From: Rheinheimera texasensis DSM 17496
Lineage (GTDB): Bacteria > Pseudomonadota > Gammaproteobacteria > Enterobacterales > Alteromonadaceae
Assembly: GCF_000711985.1 (NCBI RefSeq)
Contig: NZ_KL544005.1
Location: forward strand, 571,970-635,969
Direction: 5' to 3'
Length of the DNA: 64,000 nt
Notes under the pieces: generated by a model
What the model saw: the letters and a program-made list of their open reading frames with translations, nothing else
Database searches by the model: none
Told to the model about the DNA's origin: nothing
Shown: positions 16,559-25,605 of the stretch, in pieces
Position numbering within the stretch: position 1 is the stretch's first letter
Layout of the letters: the number at the start of each line of letters is the position of its first letter
Made by a program: the position numbers and the translations under genes

Positions 16559-17061
16559 TGATGACGTGGATTAACTGCCGGATCCAAGTTGAGGATTTTT
16601 CGCTCGCTGCAGAATATCAGACACTGGTTCGGCAGGATTGTGGTGCTGTAGTGTTGTTTTCCGGCCTTGTCCGGGACCAGTTTCGACCCGACAGTGTCAG
16701 CTCAAACAGTATCGACCCAAACAATATTGACCAGCTACAAGCCCTGGAACTGGAACATTACCCCGGGATGACCGAGCGCAGCATATCAACGATTGCAGAG
16801 CAAGCGGCACGACGCTTTGACCTACGGGCAGTCAGTATCATTCACCGGGTTGGCGTATTGCCTGTTGGTGAGCAGATAGTGCTGGTTGGTATTGCAGCAC
16901 CACACCGGCGCGATGCCTTCGCGGCCTGCGAGATGCTGATGGACTATCTTAAAAATGAAGTACCACTGTGGAAAAAAGCACATTTTCGTCAGTCCGCCGA
17001 GTGGGTGGAAGCAAAAGCAGCGGATAAAAACGCTCTGCAACGCTGGGAACAACCAAAGTGA
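16558..17061 (+). CDS. moaE: molybdopterin synthase catalytic subunit MoaE
   Basis: 167 residues. MoaE with MoaD inserts the dithiolene sulfurs into cPMP. Family marks include CGAVVLFSGLVRD, LELEHYPGMTERSI, the IIHRVGVLPVGEQIVLVGI strand pair and the catalytic-lysine region YLKNEVPLWKKAHF. A Ser/Asn-rich insert (SVSSNSIDPNNID, about residues 44-56) replaces the usual short loop. Stop-start overlap with modA (TGATG) links cofactor and molybdate-uptake genes in one transcript. Confidence 0.94.
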   Translation: MMTWINCRIQVEDFSLAAEYQTLVRQDCGAVVLFSGLVRDQFRPDSVSSNSIDPNNIDQLQALELEHYPGMTERSISTIAEQAARRFDLRAVSIIHRVGVLPVGEQIVLVGIAAPHRRDAFAACEMLMDYLKNEVPLWKKAHFRQSAEWVEAKAADKNALQRWEQPK

Positions 17062-17861
17062 TGAACCTCTTGCTGCGTCTGGTATTTGTCCTGATATTCA
17101 GTGCTATCTGGAGCAACGTTGCTGCACAAGACAAACTCACTATCGCCGCAGCGTCAGATCTACGTTTTGCTCTGGAAGATATTCTGCGTGATTTTAAAGC
17201 TGAATATGCGCAGGACCTCACAGGCCTATCGGTTCAGGTGATTTACGGCTCGTCGGGAAAAATCAGCAATCAGATCCGCCAGGGCGCACCATTTGATGTG
17301 TTTTTCTCAGCTGATCGGCATTTCACTCAAGAGCTTTTTCGCGGAAATTTCACCACTGACGCTGGAACCGTCTACGCACACGGTCGTTTGGTGCTCTGGA
17401 GCCCAAAGCATGATATGCGCGGCGTCGCGCTGACAGAGCTTACCGCGGATAAGTATCTTAAAATCGCCATTGCGCAGCCTCTTCATGCGCCATATGGCGA
17501 GAGAGCCCGCCAAAGCCTGGTGTCTGCCGGAGTGTGGTCACAACTGGAACACAAGCTGGTTTATGGCGAAAACATCGCGCAAACGGCCCAGCTGGCACAA
17601 AGTGGCGCTGCAGACGTGGCGATCATCGCGCTGTCATTGGTGAAAAATCGGCGGTTAACTTCAGATACAGCGGCGCATTATCAGTTGCTCGATGTATCAA
17701 CCCATCAACCGCTGCTGCAAAGTTACGCCTTAACCAAACGAGGTGCGGAAAAACTACCGGCACAGCTTTTGGTCCGGCATATGGCTTCAGGCAAGACCAG
17801 GCAGGTTCTGGCACAATATGGATTTGAATTGCCTGGGCCAACACATCAGGTGGCTGAATGA
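17061..17861 (+). CDS. modA: molybdate ABC transporter substrate-binding protein
   Basis: A 266-residue periplasmic ModA. The signal peptide is MNLLLRLVFVLIFSAIWSNV with cleavage near AAQ. The mature start DKLTIAAASDLRFALEDIL and VIYGSSGKISNQIRQGAPFDVFFSADRHF contain the Ser residues that bind molybdate (AASDL and GSSGK). GTG at 17058 is a possible but weaker start. Its stop overlaps the modB start (ATGA). Confidence 0.92.
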   Translation: MNLLLRLVFVLIFSAIWSNVAAQDKLTIAAASDLRFALEDILRDFKAEYAQDLTGLSVQVIYGSSGKISNQIRQGAPFDVFFSADRHFTQELFRGNFTTDAGTVYAHGRLVLWSPKHDMRGVALTELTADKYLKIAIAQPLHAPYGERARQSLVSAGVWSQLEHKLVYGENIAQTAQLAQSGAADVAIIALSLVKNRRLTSDTAAHYQLLDVSTHQPLLQSYALTKRGAEKLPAQLLVRHMASGKTRQVLAQYGFELPGPTHQVAE

Positions 17862-18559
17862 CAGCACTCAGTGCCGCAGACTGGCAAGCAATTCAGCTGA
17901 CCCTGACACTTGCTTTTTACACAATGCTGCTGCTGTTAGTGATTACGACACCATTAGCCTGGTGGCTGGCTGGCGAGCGACGTGGCTTATCCGCTTTTAG
18001 TTATTGGTTGCGGACTTTGGTGCAAACAGTTGTTGCTCTGCCTTTAGTCCTCCCCCCCACAGTGCTTGGGTTTTATTTGCTGTTGTTACTTGGTCCGCAA
18101 GGCGTTGTCGGCAGCACACTGCAACAACTGGGGTTGCCGCATCTGGCATTTTCCTTTCCGGGTATTTTGCTGGCGTCGGTGCTTTATTCGTTACCATTTG
18201 CCGTGCAGCCTTTGCAACAGGCATTTGAGCAGCTGGGCCGCCAGCCGGTTGAGATCGCGGCAAGCCTGGGCGCTGGCCCAATAGATCAGTTTTTTACTGT
18301 GATCCTGCCTTTGTGCCGTGGCGGATTTGTCGTCGCGGCGACGCTGAGTTTTGCCCACACCCTTGGCGAATTTGGTGTGATTCTGATGTTAGGTGGCAGT
18401 ATTCCGGGCCAGACCAAAGTGTTGTCTATCGCCATCTATGATCATGCAGAGGCCATGAACTATGCGGCGGCACAGCAGCTTTCATTGTTGTTGTTGCTGT
18501 TTTCGTTTGTCGTGCTTTTTGTGGTTTACGGTGCTCGTCGCAAAACCGGGAGTCTATGA
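17858..18559 (+). CDS. modB: molybdate ABC transporter permease
   Basis: A 233-residue permease with about five membrane helices. LPLVLPPTVLGFYLLLLLG is the ModB signature, and the EAA loop is EIAASLGAGPIDQFFTVILPLCRGG. GEFGVILMLGGSIPGQTKVLSIAIYD is also typical of ModB. It lies between modA and modC with 4-base overlaps on each side, suggesting coupled translation. Confidence 0.93.
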   Translation: MTALSAADWQAIQLTLTLAFYTMLLLLVITTPLAWWLAGERRGLSAFSYWLRTLVQTVVALPLVLPPTVLGFYLLLLLGPQGVVGSTLQQLGLPHLAFSFPGILLASVLYSLPFAVQPLQQAFEQLGRQPVEIAASLGAGPIDQFFTVILPLCRGGFVVAATLSFAHTLGEFGVILMLGGSIPGQTKVLSIAIYDHAEAMNYAAAQQLSLLLLLFSFVVLFVVYGARRKTGSL

Positions 18560-19632
18560 TGACGGCATTACGGATAAAAGCGCATTGGCAAAGACATCAC
18601 TTCAGTCTGAACATCGATACCATTTTGCCTGCCAGCGGCATTACCGCATTGTTCGGCAGATCAGGCTGTGGCAAAAGCAGTTTACTGCGACTGATAGCTG
18701 GTCTCGAGATGGTCCGTGATGCAACGGTCATTTTTGCCGACCAACCCTGGCAACGCCAGCAGAATTTTGTCCCGTTGCATAGACGCCGCATTGGTCTGGT
18801 CTTTCAGCAAAGCGGATTATTACCCCATTTATCCGCAGAGCAGAATTTATTGTATGGATTTCACCGGGTGCAACCCGAACTCCGCCGGTTAATGCCTGCG
18901 GACGTTATCAGGATGCTTGAGCTGGAATCATTGCTGAGGCAACCGTTAACCAGCCTGTCCGGTGGGCAACAACAACGCTTGGCTCTTGGCAGGGCCTTAT
19001 TAGCGAATCCCCAATTATTGCTGTTAGATGAGCCCTTTGCGGCCTTAGATAGCCTGAGTAAAACGGCGATACTGCCATACATCCGGACCCTGGTTGATGA
19101 AACCGGTATTCCGCTGTTTTTTGTCTCGCATGACAGCCGGGAGGTTGAAAAACTTGCAGACCAGCTGGTGCTGATGGATGGCGGTCAAATCACAGAACAA
19201 TCCAGTCTCACTACTGCATTGGCAAACCCAAATAATCCTTTGTTTGATGGCTCCGACATCGTCTCTTTGTTTTTCGGAGTGCCGGCTGAAAAAGACAGTT
19301 GGGGGCGGGTTCCAGTCCTCAGCAACGCTTGTTGCCTTTGGCTGGGTGATTTGACTGAGCCTGTCCCAATATCACAAGGTCAAGTCAGACTCAGTATTCG
19401 GGCCAAAGACGTGAGTCTGGCCCTGTCTCCGATCGCAGATCTGTCGATCCAAAATCAGTTACCAGCCCATATCACCAACATAACGCCCTACCGTCAGCAA
19501 TTCCTGATCCAACTGCAATTGGCTGATGGACAGCTGTTACAGGCTGAAATTACACCCTATGCAGCCGCCCAGCTCAACCTCACAATAGGCAAGCCCGTGA
19601 TTGCGCTGGTCAAAGCTATTGCTATCCGTTGA
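18559..19632 (+). CDS. modC: molybdate ABC transporter ATP-binding protein
   Basis: About 357 residues. The ABC core has Walker A FGRSGCGKSS, Q-loop LVFQQSGLLPHLSAEQN, signature LSGGQQQR and Walker B LLLLDEPFAALD. A C-terminal TOBE/MOP domain (about residues 290-355) binds molybdate, as usual in ModC. ATG at 18559 has GGGAG 6 bases upstream; ATG at 18556 is the alternative. It ends the moa-mod run and is convergent with the decarboxylase gene, 22 bp apart. Confidence 0.92.
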   Translation: MTALRIKAHWQRHHFSLNIDTILPASGITALFGRSGCGKSSLLRLIAGLEMVRDATVIFADQPWQRQQNFVPLHRRRIGLVFQQSGLLPHLSAEQNLLYGFHRVQPELRRLMPADVIRMLELESLLRQPLTSLSGGQQQRLALGRALLANPQLLLLDEPFAALDSLSKTAILPYIRTLVDETGIPLFFVSHDSREVEKLADQLVLMDGGQITEQSSLTTALANPNNPLFDGSDIVSLFFGVPAEKDSWGRVPVLSNACCLWLGDLTEPVPISQGQVRLSIRAKDVSLALSPIADLSIQNQLPAHITNITPYRQQFLIQLQLADGQLLQAEITPYAAAQLNLTIGKPVIALVKAIAIR

Positions 19633-19654
19633 GCTCAGTCATCAGGCAATCTGG

Positions 19655-21340
19655 TTATGCACTGCTACACAGACCACGTTGAAAACTCGCCAGGGTTTCA
19701 CTATAGCCGTGCTGTGGCAACATCACTTCAATCAACCGCGGCCTGCGTGTGTCCGCAAGGGCGTCCGCCAGGGCGCCATCAAACTGGTGCAGGTTCCAGA
19801 TTTGACTGGCTCCGCAGCCCATAGCTCTGCCAAGCGCGGCATATTGCCAGCCGGCTAACCCGGCAGCTGTCAGCTCGGGCGCAAAAGCTTTAATCATGCC
19901 CCAGCTTTGATTGTTCAGTACTATGACGATCGGATTCAGCCCATATCGCTGGCAATGGCCCAGCTCCAGCCCGGTCATTTGAAATGCCCCATCACCAACC
20001 AACACTATCGGACGTAAACCGGAACTTAACTGTAAACCAAGCGCAGCAGGCACGGCAAAACCCATCGATGCGTAAAACGCTGGCGCGATGAGTGTGGCAG
20101 GATTCGCGGATAAAGCGGCAAACAAACAGTCACCGATATCAACAACAAAAGGATAGGTTTGCGATTGTTGACTTAACAACTGATGCAGGCGATTCACCAG
20201 GGTATCAGAACGCCAGACACCCGCTGTTTGTCCGTTTTGATCTGATGCTGACTTGAAGGCATTTTCACAGGGGGCTGCGGTTATCTGCACCTGCGGTTTT
20301 GCCTCAGCCCGAGCAGTAAAAGCATGTTGCAGTGCGGCGAGCACCTCAAGTGCAGGTAATTTAATGACACGGCCATCAGGCAATTGAGTTTGCTGCTCAT
20401 CCACCCACAGCACAGGTCTGTCGGTCAAAAGTCTGGGATGCGCTGCAAAGTTACTGTCAGAACGAATAACACCGGCACAAATTAAAAAGTCAGATTGCTG
20501 CAGCCAGGGTAATGCCGGGTCTTCCTTCGCCCCGCTGTATACGCCTTTGTAACTGGCGGCACTGATATCTAACACGCCACGCCCCAATAACGTCGTCAAC
20601 GCCGGCATCCCGCAGCGCTGGGCCAATTCAGCGACTGCAAGGTCAAAGCCAAAACGCTTTGCTTTCACGCCCACCAATAAACAGGGGGTTGTTACTTTGC
20701 ATGGCAAATCCAGACAAAACTGTTCCAGCTGACGTTGTGCATTCCTGAGATCTGTTTGATTGACATCATCCGACGCGCCAGACTGCATCTTCGCAAGAGG
20801 AGAACACAACACTTGTGCATTCGCCATATCGCGGGGCAATTCTATCAATACCGGTTTACTTTCAGATATTGCCCGTTGAATCATCTCAGTTAGCTGCTGA
20901 GCCGCCGTTGCCGGATCATCGAGCCGGCATTGCCCGCAGGTGACTTCAGTTAGAATTCGTCGCTGCGCGTTAAGATCACTCACCTGATGATGTAGCAATA
21001 AACCTGAGGCTGCTTCGTGCTGCGATGGATAGCCGGCAAACACCAGCAGTGGCACATATTCCATGTAGGCCTGTGCAATCGCATTCACCGCATTCAGAGC
21101 ACCGGCGCCATAGGTCAGCATCACCGCAGAAGGCGCATTGCGCCAGCGTGCGGCGGCATCAGCCGCATAGACTGCAGAGGGCTCATGGCTGAGCTGGATC
21201 AGCCGCAGTGGCTTTGCTTGTTGTCGTTGCCCCGACTCCAGCGCCCCCAGCCACGGCAGAATAAAGTCGCCGGGAATGGTATAAAGGTCGTGGATGCCAT
21301 TGTCACTGAGTCGCCGATGTAACAGGTCTGCCAGAATCAT
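19655..21340 (-). CDS. thiamine-diphosphate 2-oxoacid decarboxylase (PDC/IPDC-like)
   Basis: About 561 residues with the three-domain thiamine-diphosphate fold. The N-terminal activating Glu is in LIQLSHEPSAVYAADAAAR. The paired histidines of pyruvate and indolepyruvate decarboxylases are seen as LLLHHQVSD. The cofactor motif starts GDGAFQMTGLELG and ends with NNQSWG. These point to a 2-oxoacid decarboxylase instead of acetolactate synthase, though the substrate is uncertain. ATG at 21340 has GGAG 7 bases upstream. Its place between the molybdate operon and moeA is unexplained, as it needs no molybdenum. Confidence 0.75.
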   Translation of the reverse strand: MILADLLHRRLSDNGIHDLYTIPGDFILPWLGALESGQRQQAKPLRLIQLSHEPSAVYAADAAARWRNAPSAVMLTYGAGALNAVNAIAQAYMEYVPLLVFAGYPSQHEAASGLLLHHQVSDLNAQRRILTEVTCGQCRLDDPATAAQQLTEMIQRAISESKPVLIELPRDMANAQVLCSPLAKMQSGASDDVNQTDLRNAQRQLEQFCLDLPCKVTTPCLLVGVKAKRFGFDLAVAELAQRCGMPALTTLLGRGVLDISAASYKGVYSGAKEDPALPWLQQSDFLICAGVIRSDSNFAAHPRLLTDRPVLWVDEQQTQLPDGRVIKLPALEVLAALQHAFTARAEAKPQVQITAAPCENAFKSASDQNGQTAGVWRSDTLVNRLHQLLSQQSQTYPFVVDIGDCLFAALSANPATLIAPAFYASMGFAVPAALGLQLSSGLRPIVLVGDGAFQMTGLELGHCQRYGLNPIVIVLNNQSWGMIKAFAPELTAAGLAGWQYAALGRAMGCGASQIWNLHQFDGALADALADTRRPRLIEVMLPQHGYSETLASFQRGLCSSA

Positions 21341-21411
21341 TGTTGCGCTCCGCAATAAAATTGCGTGCTATTGTGCAGTGGCAACAGCCGCTGGCTTTGC
21401 GCTACATCAAT

Positions 21412-21433
21412 AAAAACGCCGCTGTCCGCGGCG
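21412..21433 (-). terminator. intrinsic terminator after moeA
   Basis: On the minus strand CGCCGC-GGACA-GCGGCG is followed by TTTTT. It lies 38 bp past the moeA stop and 72 bp before the decarboxylase start. It separates the two genes, or acts as a leader element of the decarboxylase. Confidence 0.75.
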
Positions 21434-21470
21434 CAAAAGGAGTATCCCTGAACGTTAATGCTTTTTGCGC

Positions 21471-22760
21471 TTAACGCCACCAGCAACTTTTGGGCTGGAC
21501 CCAAATGTCTTCGCCAGGTTCTACGTTATTGCGTTGTTGTTCAAGCCACGTCAAAGCATCAGCATGCATCATCGAACTCAACATCCCTGAACTGTCAGTC
21601 CCTACAGACTCCGCTTTGATGCCGTCAGCGGTGACCTGTAAACTGACGCGTTGCATGTCCAGCCGGCCGGGCTTTTTACGCAAGCCCTGCACCGTTTTAG
21701 CCGGCCACAACACCGGTTTTTGAACTTGTTGACCACTTAATAATTGCAGAGCCGGTATCAGTAGTTGCTCACAGGTGACCGCGGCGGAAACCGGGTTGCC
21801 TGGCAGGCCGAATAACCAGACTGGCGGGATTTGAGCGCGACGTTCGGTATCAGACCGGTTCAACCAGCCAAACGCGAAGGGTTTGCCTGGCTTGATGGCA
21901 ACCTGCCAGAAATCCATTTGTCCCAGTTCGCTGAGCACCTGACGGGTATAATCCGCATCACCCACTGACACGCCGCCACTTGAGACTATCACATCGACAG
22001 AATCGGCAGCCTTTTGCAGCAAAGACCGGAGCGCCTGCGGATCATCCCGCACCCAGCCTAAATCGACTACATCACAGCCAAACCGTTTTAGCACGGACAG
22101 CAGCATAATTCTGTTGCTGTCAAACAAATCGCCGTCCTGCAGCACTTCTCCCGGCTGTCTTAATTCATCGCCGCTGGATAACACGCCGACCCGAACCTTT
22201 TTATAAACCGAGACCTGTGCAATCCCTAAAGTCGCCAGTAAACCAAGTTGCAATGGTCCTAACACAGTGCCCTGTGGCAAAACTAATTGACCGATTTCTA
22301 ATTCGCTGCCGCATAAACGGATATGTTGCCCGGCGATCGGCCGCTGTTTGATGAAAAGCGCTGTCGCGTCATCCCCGGCCCACTGTGTATCCTCTTGCAT
22401 CACCACAGTATCCAGATCTGCCGGCATCACAGCGCCGGTTGTGATCCGAATACAAGCCCCAGGCGGAACCTCACCGTCAAACGGGTGGCCGGCCAGACTT
22501 TGTCCAGCCACCTGCCAGCGTTGTTGTGGGTTTAACGTCACATCGGCAAAACGCAACGCGTAACCGTCCATCGCTGAATTAGTCGCGGTTGGGACTGCAA
22601 TAGGTGAAAACAGGTCAGCAGCAAGCGTGCGGTCTAATGCAGAGAAAATACTGACGGTGGTCGCAGTTAATTGCATTCTGCTGCGGATTGCGGTTAATAA
22701 ACGCTGTTGCGCCTCAGGAAGCGGCAGCATCGACACTTTTGGTTGCATGGTGCTGGTCAT
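21471..22760 (-). CDS. moeA: molybdopterin molybdenumtransferase MoeA
   Basis: About 429 residues. MoeA inserts molybdenum into adenylylated molybdopterin. Family marks: DGYALRF (as AMDGYA near residue 62), GVLSSGDEL, DSNR (SN in FDSNRIMLLSVL), SGGVSVGDADYTRQVL and the WLFGLPGNPVSAAVTCEQLL region near residue 325. C-terminal MoeA domain IV follows. ATG at 22760 lies 6 bases after the stop of the NarL-type regulator gene, so the two are probably one transcript. A TTG at 22763 is an alternative start. Confidence 0.92.
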   Translation of the reverse strand: MTSTMQPKVSMLPLPEAQQRLLTAIRSRMQLTATTVSIFSALDRTLAADLFSPIAVPTATNSAMDGYALRFADVTLNPQQRWQVAGQSLAGHPFDGEVPPGACIRITTGAVMPADLDTVVMQEDTQWAGDDATALFIKQRPIAGQHIRLCGSELEIGQLVLPQGTVLGPLQLGLLATLGIAQVSVYKKVRVGVLSSGDELRQPGEVLQDGDLFDSNRIMLLSVLKRFGCDVVDLGWVRDDPQALRSLLQKAADSVDVIVSSGGVSVGDADYTRQVLSELGQMDFWQVAIKPGKPFAFGWLNRSDTERRAQIPPVWLFGLPGNPVSAAVTCEQLLIPALQLLSGQQVQKPVLWPAKTVQGLRKKPGRLDMQRVSLQVTADGIKAESVGTDSSGMLSSMMHADALTWLEQQRNNVEPGEDIWVQPKSCWWR

Positions 22761-22766
22761 CAAGTT

Positions 22767-23456
22767 CTAGCTACCTTTTTTGCCCTGAAAATTTACCATC
22801 CAGACTGCAGCTTCTACGCGTGAGCGTAAATTTAGTTTTTTCAGCAAATGCTTCACATGAACTTTGACTGTACCATCTGAAATGTCGAGCTCGCGGGCAA
22901 TCAATTTATTGCTCCGCCCTTTTGCAATTAATTCCAGAATTTCTTGTTCACGGTTCGTCAGTTGACTGAGATCAGTCGCAGGCTTTTCCACTGGTCTGCG
23001 GATCGCATCAGCAAGTGCTGCATTCACTGCTTCACTGAGCACCATTTTGCCATGCACTGCTTTTTTGATTTGCTCAAGTAATTCATCCGGATCTGAATCT
23101 TTGAGCAAATAACCATCAGCGCCCAGACTGATCGCTTTGATCACATCTTCATTCGAATCCGATACCGTGAGCATCACGATGCGGGAAGTGACGCCATCGT
23201 CCCGTAATTTTTTCAGCGTCTGATGACCATCCATACCCTGCATGTTCAAATCCAGAATAATTAAATCCGGATCCAGTTCGTTTGCTAAAACAATTGCTTC
23301 GGCACCGGAGCTGGCTTCCGCCACAATCTGCAGTTCATCTTCAAAAGCCAGCAGCTGACGCAGGCCTTTGCGAAGCAGTGGGTGGTCATCGACCAACATC
23401 ACACTGTAGGTCTCAGTGTCTGGCGTTTCCGTTGTTTGGGTTTGCAGCTCTGGCAT
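22767..23456 (-). CDS. NarL/NarP-type response regulator
   Basis: 229 residues. The receiver domain (about 18-135) has the acidic pair VDDHPLL, the phosphoacceptor Asp in LIILDLNMQGMDG, and the conserved Lys in GYLLKDSDP. A LuxR-type HTH (about 160-220) has LTNREQEILELIAKGRSNKLIARELDIS and TVKVHVKHLLKKLNLRSRVEA. This is close to NarL/NarP. No sensor kinase gene (NarX/NarQ) is in the window. It is divergent from the narK-type gene and upstream of moeA, which fits nitrate/nitrite control of this locus. narP versus narL cannot be separated from sequence alone. Confidence 0.85.
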   Translation of the reverse strand: MPELQTQTTETPDTETYSVMLVDDHPLLRKGLRQLLAFEDELQIVAEASSGAEAIVLANELDPDLIILDLNMQGMDGHQTLKKLRDDGVTSRIVMLTVSDSNEDVIKAISLGADGYLLKDSDPDELLEQIKKAVHGKMVLSEAVNAALADAIRRPVEKPATDLSQLTNREQEILELIAKGRSNKLIARELDISDGTVKVHVKHLLKKLNLRSRVEAAVWMVNFQGKKGS

Positions 23457-23518
23457 GTTGGGTTTCCTGTTTGCAACCAGTCAGGTGCCTATTAAGGAAT
23501 AGGTCATTTATCTTCATG

Positions 23519-23532
23519 TTGATTTATATCAT
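23519..23532 (-). promoter_or_regulatory. FNR-type box upstream of the NarL/NarP-type gene
   Basis: TTGATTTATATCAT matches TTGAT-N4-ATCAA in nine of ten defined positions. It lies 63 bp before the regulator's start and 240 bp before narK, so it could serve either promoter. Confidence 0.55.
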
Positions 23533-23645
23533 GTCCTGACAAAACACCGAAATGGCAGCGCGATTTAGTAACGAGGCAGCCGCTCTTGCGAGCAGATTTA
23601 TCCAATTGTTTTATAAGGAGAAGATTAGCAATCTGCATCACTAGA

Positions 23646-23661
23646 TACCTCATTGTAGGTA
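23646..23661 (+). promoter_or_regulatory. candidate NarL/NarP 7-2-7 site
   Basis: TACCTCATTGTAGGTA is two inverted heptamers two bases apart, close to the TACYYMT-N2-AKRRGTA pattern bound by NarP and NarL. It mismatches at the two innermost positions. It lies 108 bp upstream of the narK start. Confidence 0.5.
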
Positions 23662-23725
23662 TCCCTAACAAGTGTATTGGTACATTTAGCTAACTATTCA
23701 GATCCATTGAGAGCCCAAAGCGCAG

Positions 23726-23761
23726 CCTGCATAGTTGTCGCGATATGTAAAACTATGCAGG
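23726..23761 (+). promoter_or_regulatory. hairpin overlapping the narK ribosome-binding site
   Basis: CCTGCATAGTT (23726-23736) pairs perfectly with AACTATGCAGG (23751-23761) across a 14-base loop. The right arm takes in the first two bases of the GGAG Shine-Dalgarno at 23760-23763, five bases before the ATG. The fold would be expected to limit ribosome access. Confidence 0.6.
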
Positions 23762-23768
23762 AGTGTTT

Positions 23769-25385
23769 ATGGCCGATTTAAAACGATGGCAGCCAGAAGA
23801 CGACCAATTCTGGTCGCAGACGGGTAAATCCATCGCCACACGGAACCTTTGGATCTCTATCCCCAGTTTATTGTGCGGTTTTGCCGTATGGATGCTTTGG
23901 AGCATTCTAACGGTCCAAATGCTGAACCTGGGTTTTCCTTATAGCGCCAGCGATTTGTTTTCACTGACGGCCATTGCCGGTTTGACCGGCGCAACACTAC
24001 GCATCCCCGCCAGTTTTTTTGTGCGCTTGTGTGGCGGCCGCTACACCATCTTTTTAACCACGTCTTTGCTGATGATCCCTGCGATTGGGACTGGTATCGC
24101 TTTACAGGACAAAAACACGCCGTTTTGGGTATTCCAGCTAATGGCACTTTTATCCGGTATTGGTGGCGGTAACTTTGCGGCATCGATGTCAAATATCAGC
24201 TTCTTTTTCCCAAAAAAGCAGCAAGGCCTGGCCTTGGGCTTAAATGCTGGTCTTGGTAATTTTGGCGTTACCAGTATGCAAATTCTGGTACCCCTTTTCA
24301 TGACATTCGGTGCTTTCACTGTGCTTGGTGGTGGCGACTCGATGACTCTGCAAAAGGCCAGCGGCACCTTGATAGGCGCTATTCCTGCGGGTAGTGAAAC
24401 CTGGGTACAAAATGGTGGTTTTGTCTGGTTACTATTGTTAGTGCCTCTGGCTTTTGCTACCTGGTTTGGCATGAACAACATCAATACCGATGAAGTCACG
24501 CCCAAACTGCCATCAGCACCAGTGTCCTTTGCGATCCAGCTGTCGATGCTGGCCATCGGCTTTATCACTGCAATCGCCGGCCTGTGGTTGATGCTCCCTG
24601 TTTCCGCTAACGGTTCAGGCTTCGGCATCCCAAAAGAGCTGGTGTTAATCGCGGTGTTATTCGCGACTGTCTTTTTGCTGAAACTACTGCCAGGTACCAT
24701 TCGGGCCAGCTTAGAACGCCAGTATCAGATTTTTGGCAACAAACACACCTGGGTGATGAGCGTGTTATACGTTATGACTTTTGGTTCTTTTATCGGGTTT
24801 TCTGCGGCGTTCCCGCTTTCTATTCAGGTCATTTTTGGTTACAGCCATCAACTGGTTGATGGCGTGATGATCCATAATGCCGTGAATCCAAATGCACCCA
24901 GCGCTTTAACTTACGCTTGGATAGCGCCATTTATCGGCGCATTAATTCGTCCGGTTGGTGGTTGGCTGGCAGATAAACTCGGTGGCGCACTAGTCACTCA
25001 ATTATGCTCGGTGGTGATGGTGCTGTGTGCATTAGGTGCAGGCTACTATATGCAGCAAGCCTATCAGTCGGCGACACCAGAGCAGTTCTTCATGCCGTTC
25101 TTTTTAATCTTTCTTGGCCTGTTTGCAGCCAGCGGAATCGGCAATGGCTCCACCTTTCGCACAATCGCCGTGGTTTTTCCAAAAGAACAAGCGGGCCCGG
25201 TGTTAGGCTGGACATCCGCAGTCGCAGCATACGGTGCGTTTTACATTCCACAGGTATTTGGCGAACAAATTAAAGCGGCCACTCCAGAATATGCAATGGT
25301 TGGCTTTGCTGTGTTTTACGCAATTTGTTTGCTCTTGAACTGGTTCTTCTATCTGCGTAAAGATGGCGAGTTCTACAATCCATAG
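23769..25385 (+). CDS. narK: NarK/NrtP-type nitrate/nitrite MFS transporter
   Basis: A 538-residue MFS protein with 12 predicted helices. It has the two glycine-rich nitrate signatures of the NNP family: GLGNFGVTSMQ (about residue 158) and SGIGNGSTFRTI (about residue 457). The conserved arginines lie in RIPASFF and FRTIA. A long insert between helices (GGGDSMTLQKASGTLIGAIPAGSETW, split over about 195-220) makes it larger than E. coli NarK. ATG at 23769 is preferred over GTG at 23763 because GGAG lies five bases before it. Regulation by the divergent NarL-type protein is likely. It gives a second nitrate uptake route beside the ABC importer. Confidence 0.88.
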   Translation: MADLKRWQPEDDQFWSQTGKSIATRNLWISIPSLLCGFAVWMLWSILTVQMLNLGFPYSASDLFSLTAIAGLTGATLRIPASFFVRLCGGRYTIFLTTSLLMIPAIGTGIALQDKNTPFWVFQLMALLSGIGGGNFAASMSNISFFFPKKQQGLALGLNAGLGNFGVTSMQILVPLFMTFGAFTVLGGGDSMTLQKASGTLIGAIPAGSETWVQNGGFVWLLLLVPLAFATWFGMNNINTDEVTPKLPSAPVSFAIQLSMLAIGFITAIAGLWLMLPVSANGSGFGIPKELVLIAVLFATVFLLKLLPGTIRASLERQYQIFGNKHTWVMSVLYVMTFGSFIGFSAAFPLSIQVIFGYSHQLVDGVMIHNAVNPNAPSALTYAWIAPFIGALIRPVGGWLADKLGGALVTQLCSVVMVLCALGAGYYMQQAYQSATPEQFFMPFFLIFLGLFAASGIGNGSTFRTIAVVFPKEQAGPVLGWTSAVAAYGAFYIPQVFGEQIKAATPEYAMVGFAVFYAICLLLNWFFYLRKDGEFYNP

Positions 25386-25403
25386 GCCGCTTTAGCACAA
25401 CAA

Positions 25404-25445
25404 AAAAGCCAGCCCAGATGAGCCTCTGAGCTGGCTTTTGTTTTT
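25404..25445 (+). terminator. terminator after narK
   Basis: AAAAGCCAGC (25404-25413) pairs with GCTGGCTTTT (25430-25439), followed by GTTTTT. It lies 18 bp past the narK stop and could act in both directions. It also marks the last clear chromosomal feature before the recombinase operon. Confidence 0.85.
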
Positions 25446-25605
25446 GACGCGTTAGACTCTTTGAATATCGATCGCACTATCGCTGGAAAATTACTGAATC
25501 ACCACCAACCAAATAGATTTTTCCCAGCAGTTCCTAGTACGGTTTTCAAAGGCCACTAATCAAAAAGAACGGTCAGTCATAGTCTAATGCGACAAGGTGA
25601 GTAAA

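Noticed and set aside
24041-24700. 219-codon open frame on the minus strand
   Set aside because: Entirely antisense to the narK-type gene, Ser/Pro/Lys-rich with no domain pattern; a shadow of the real gene.
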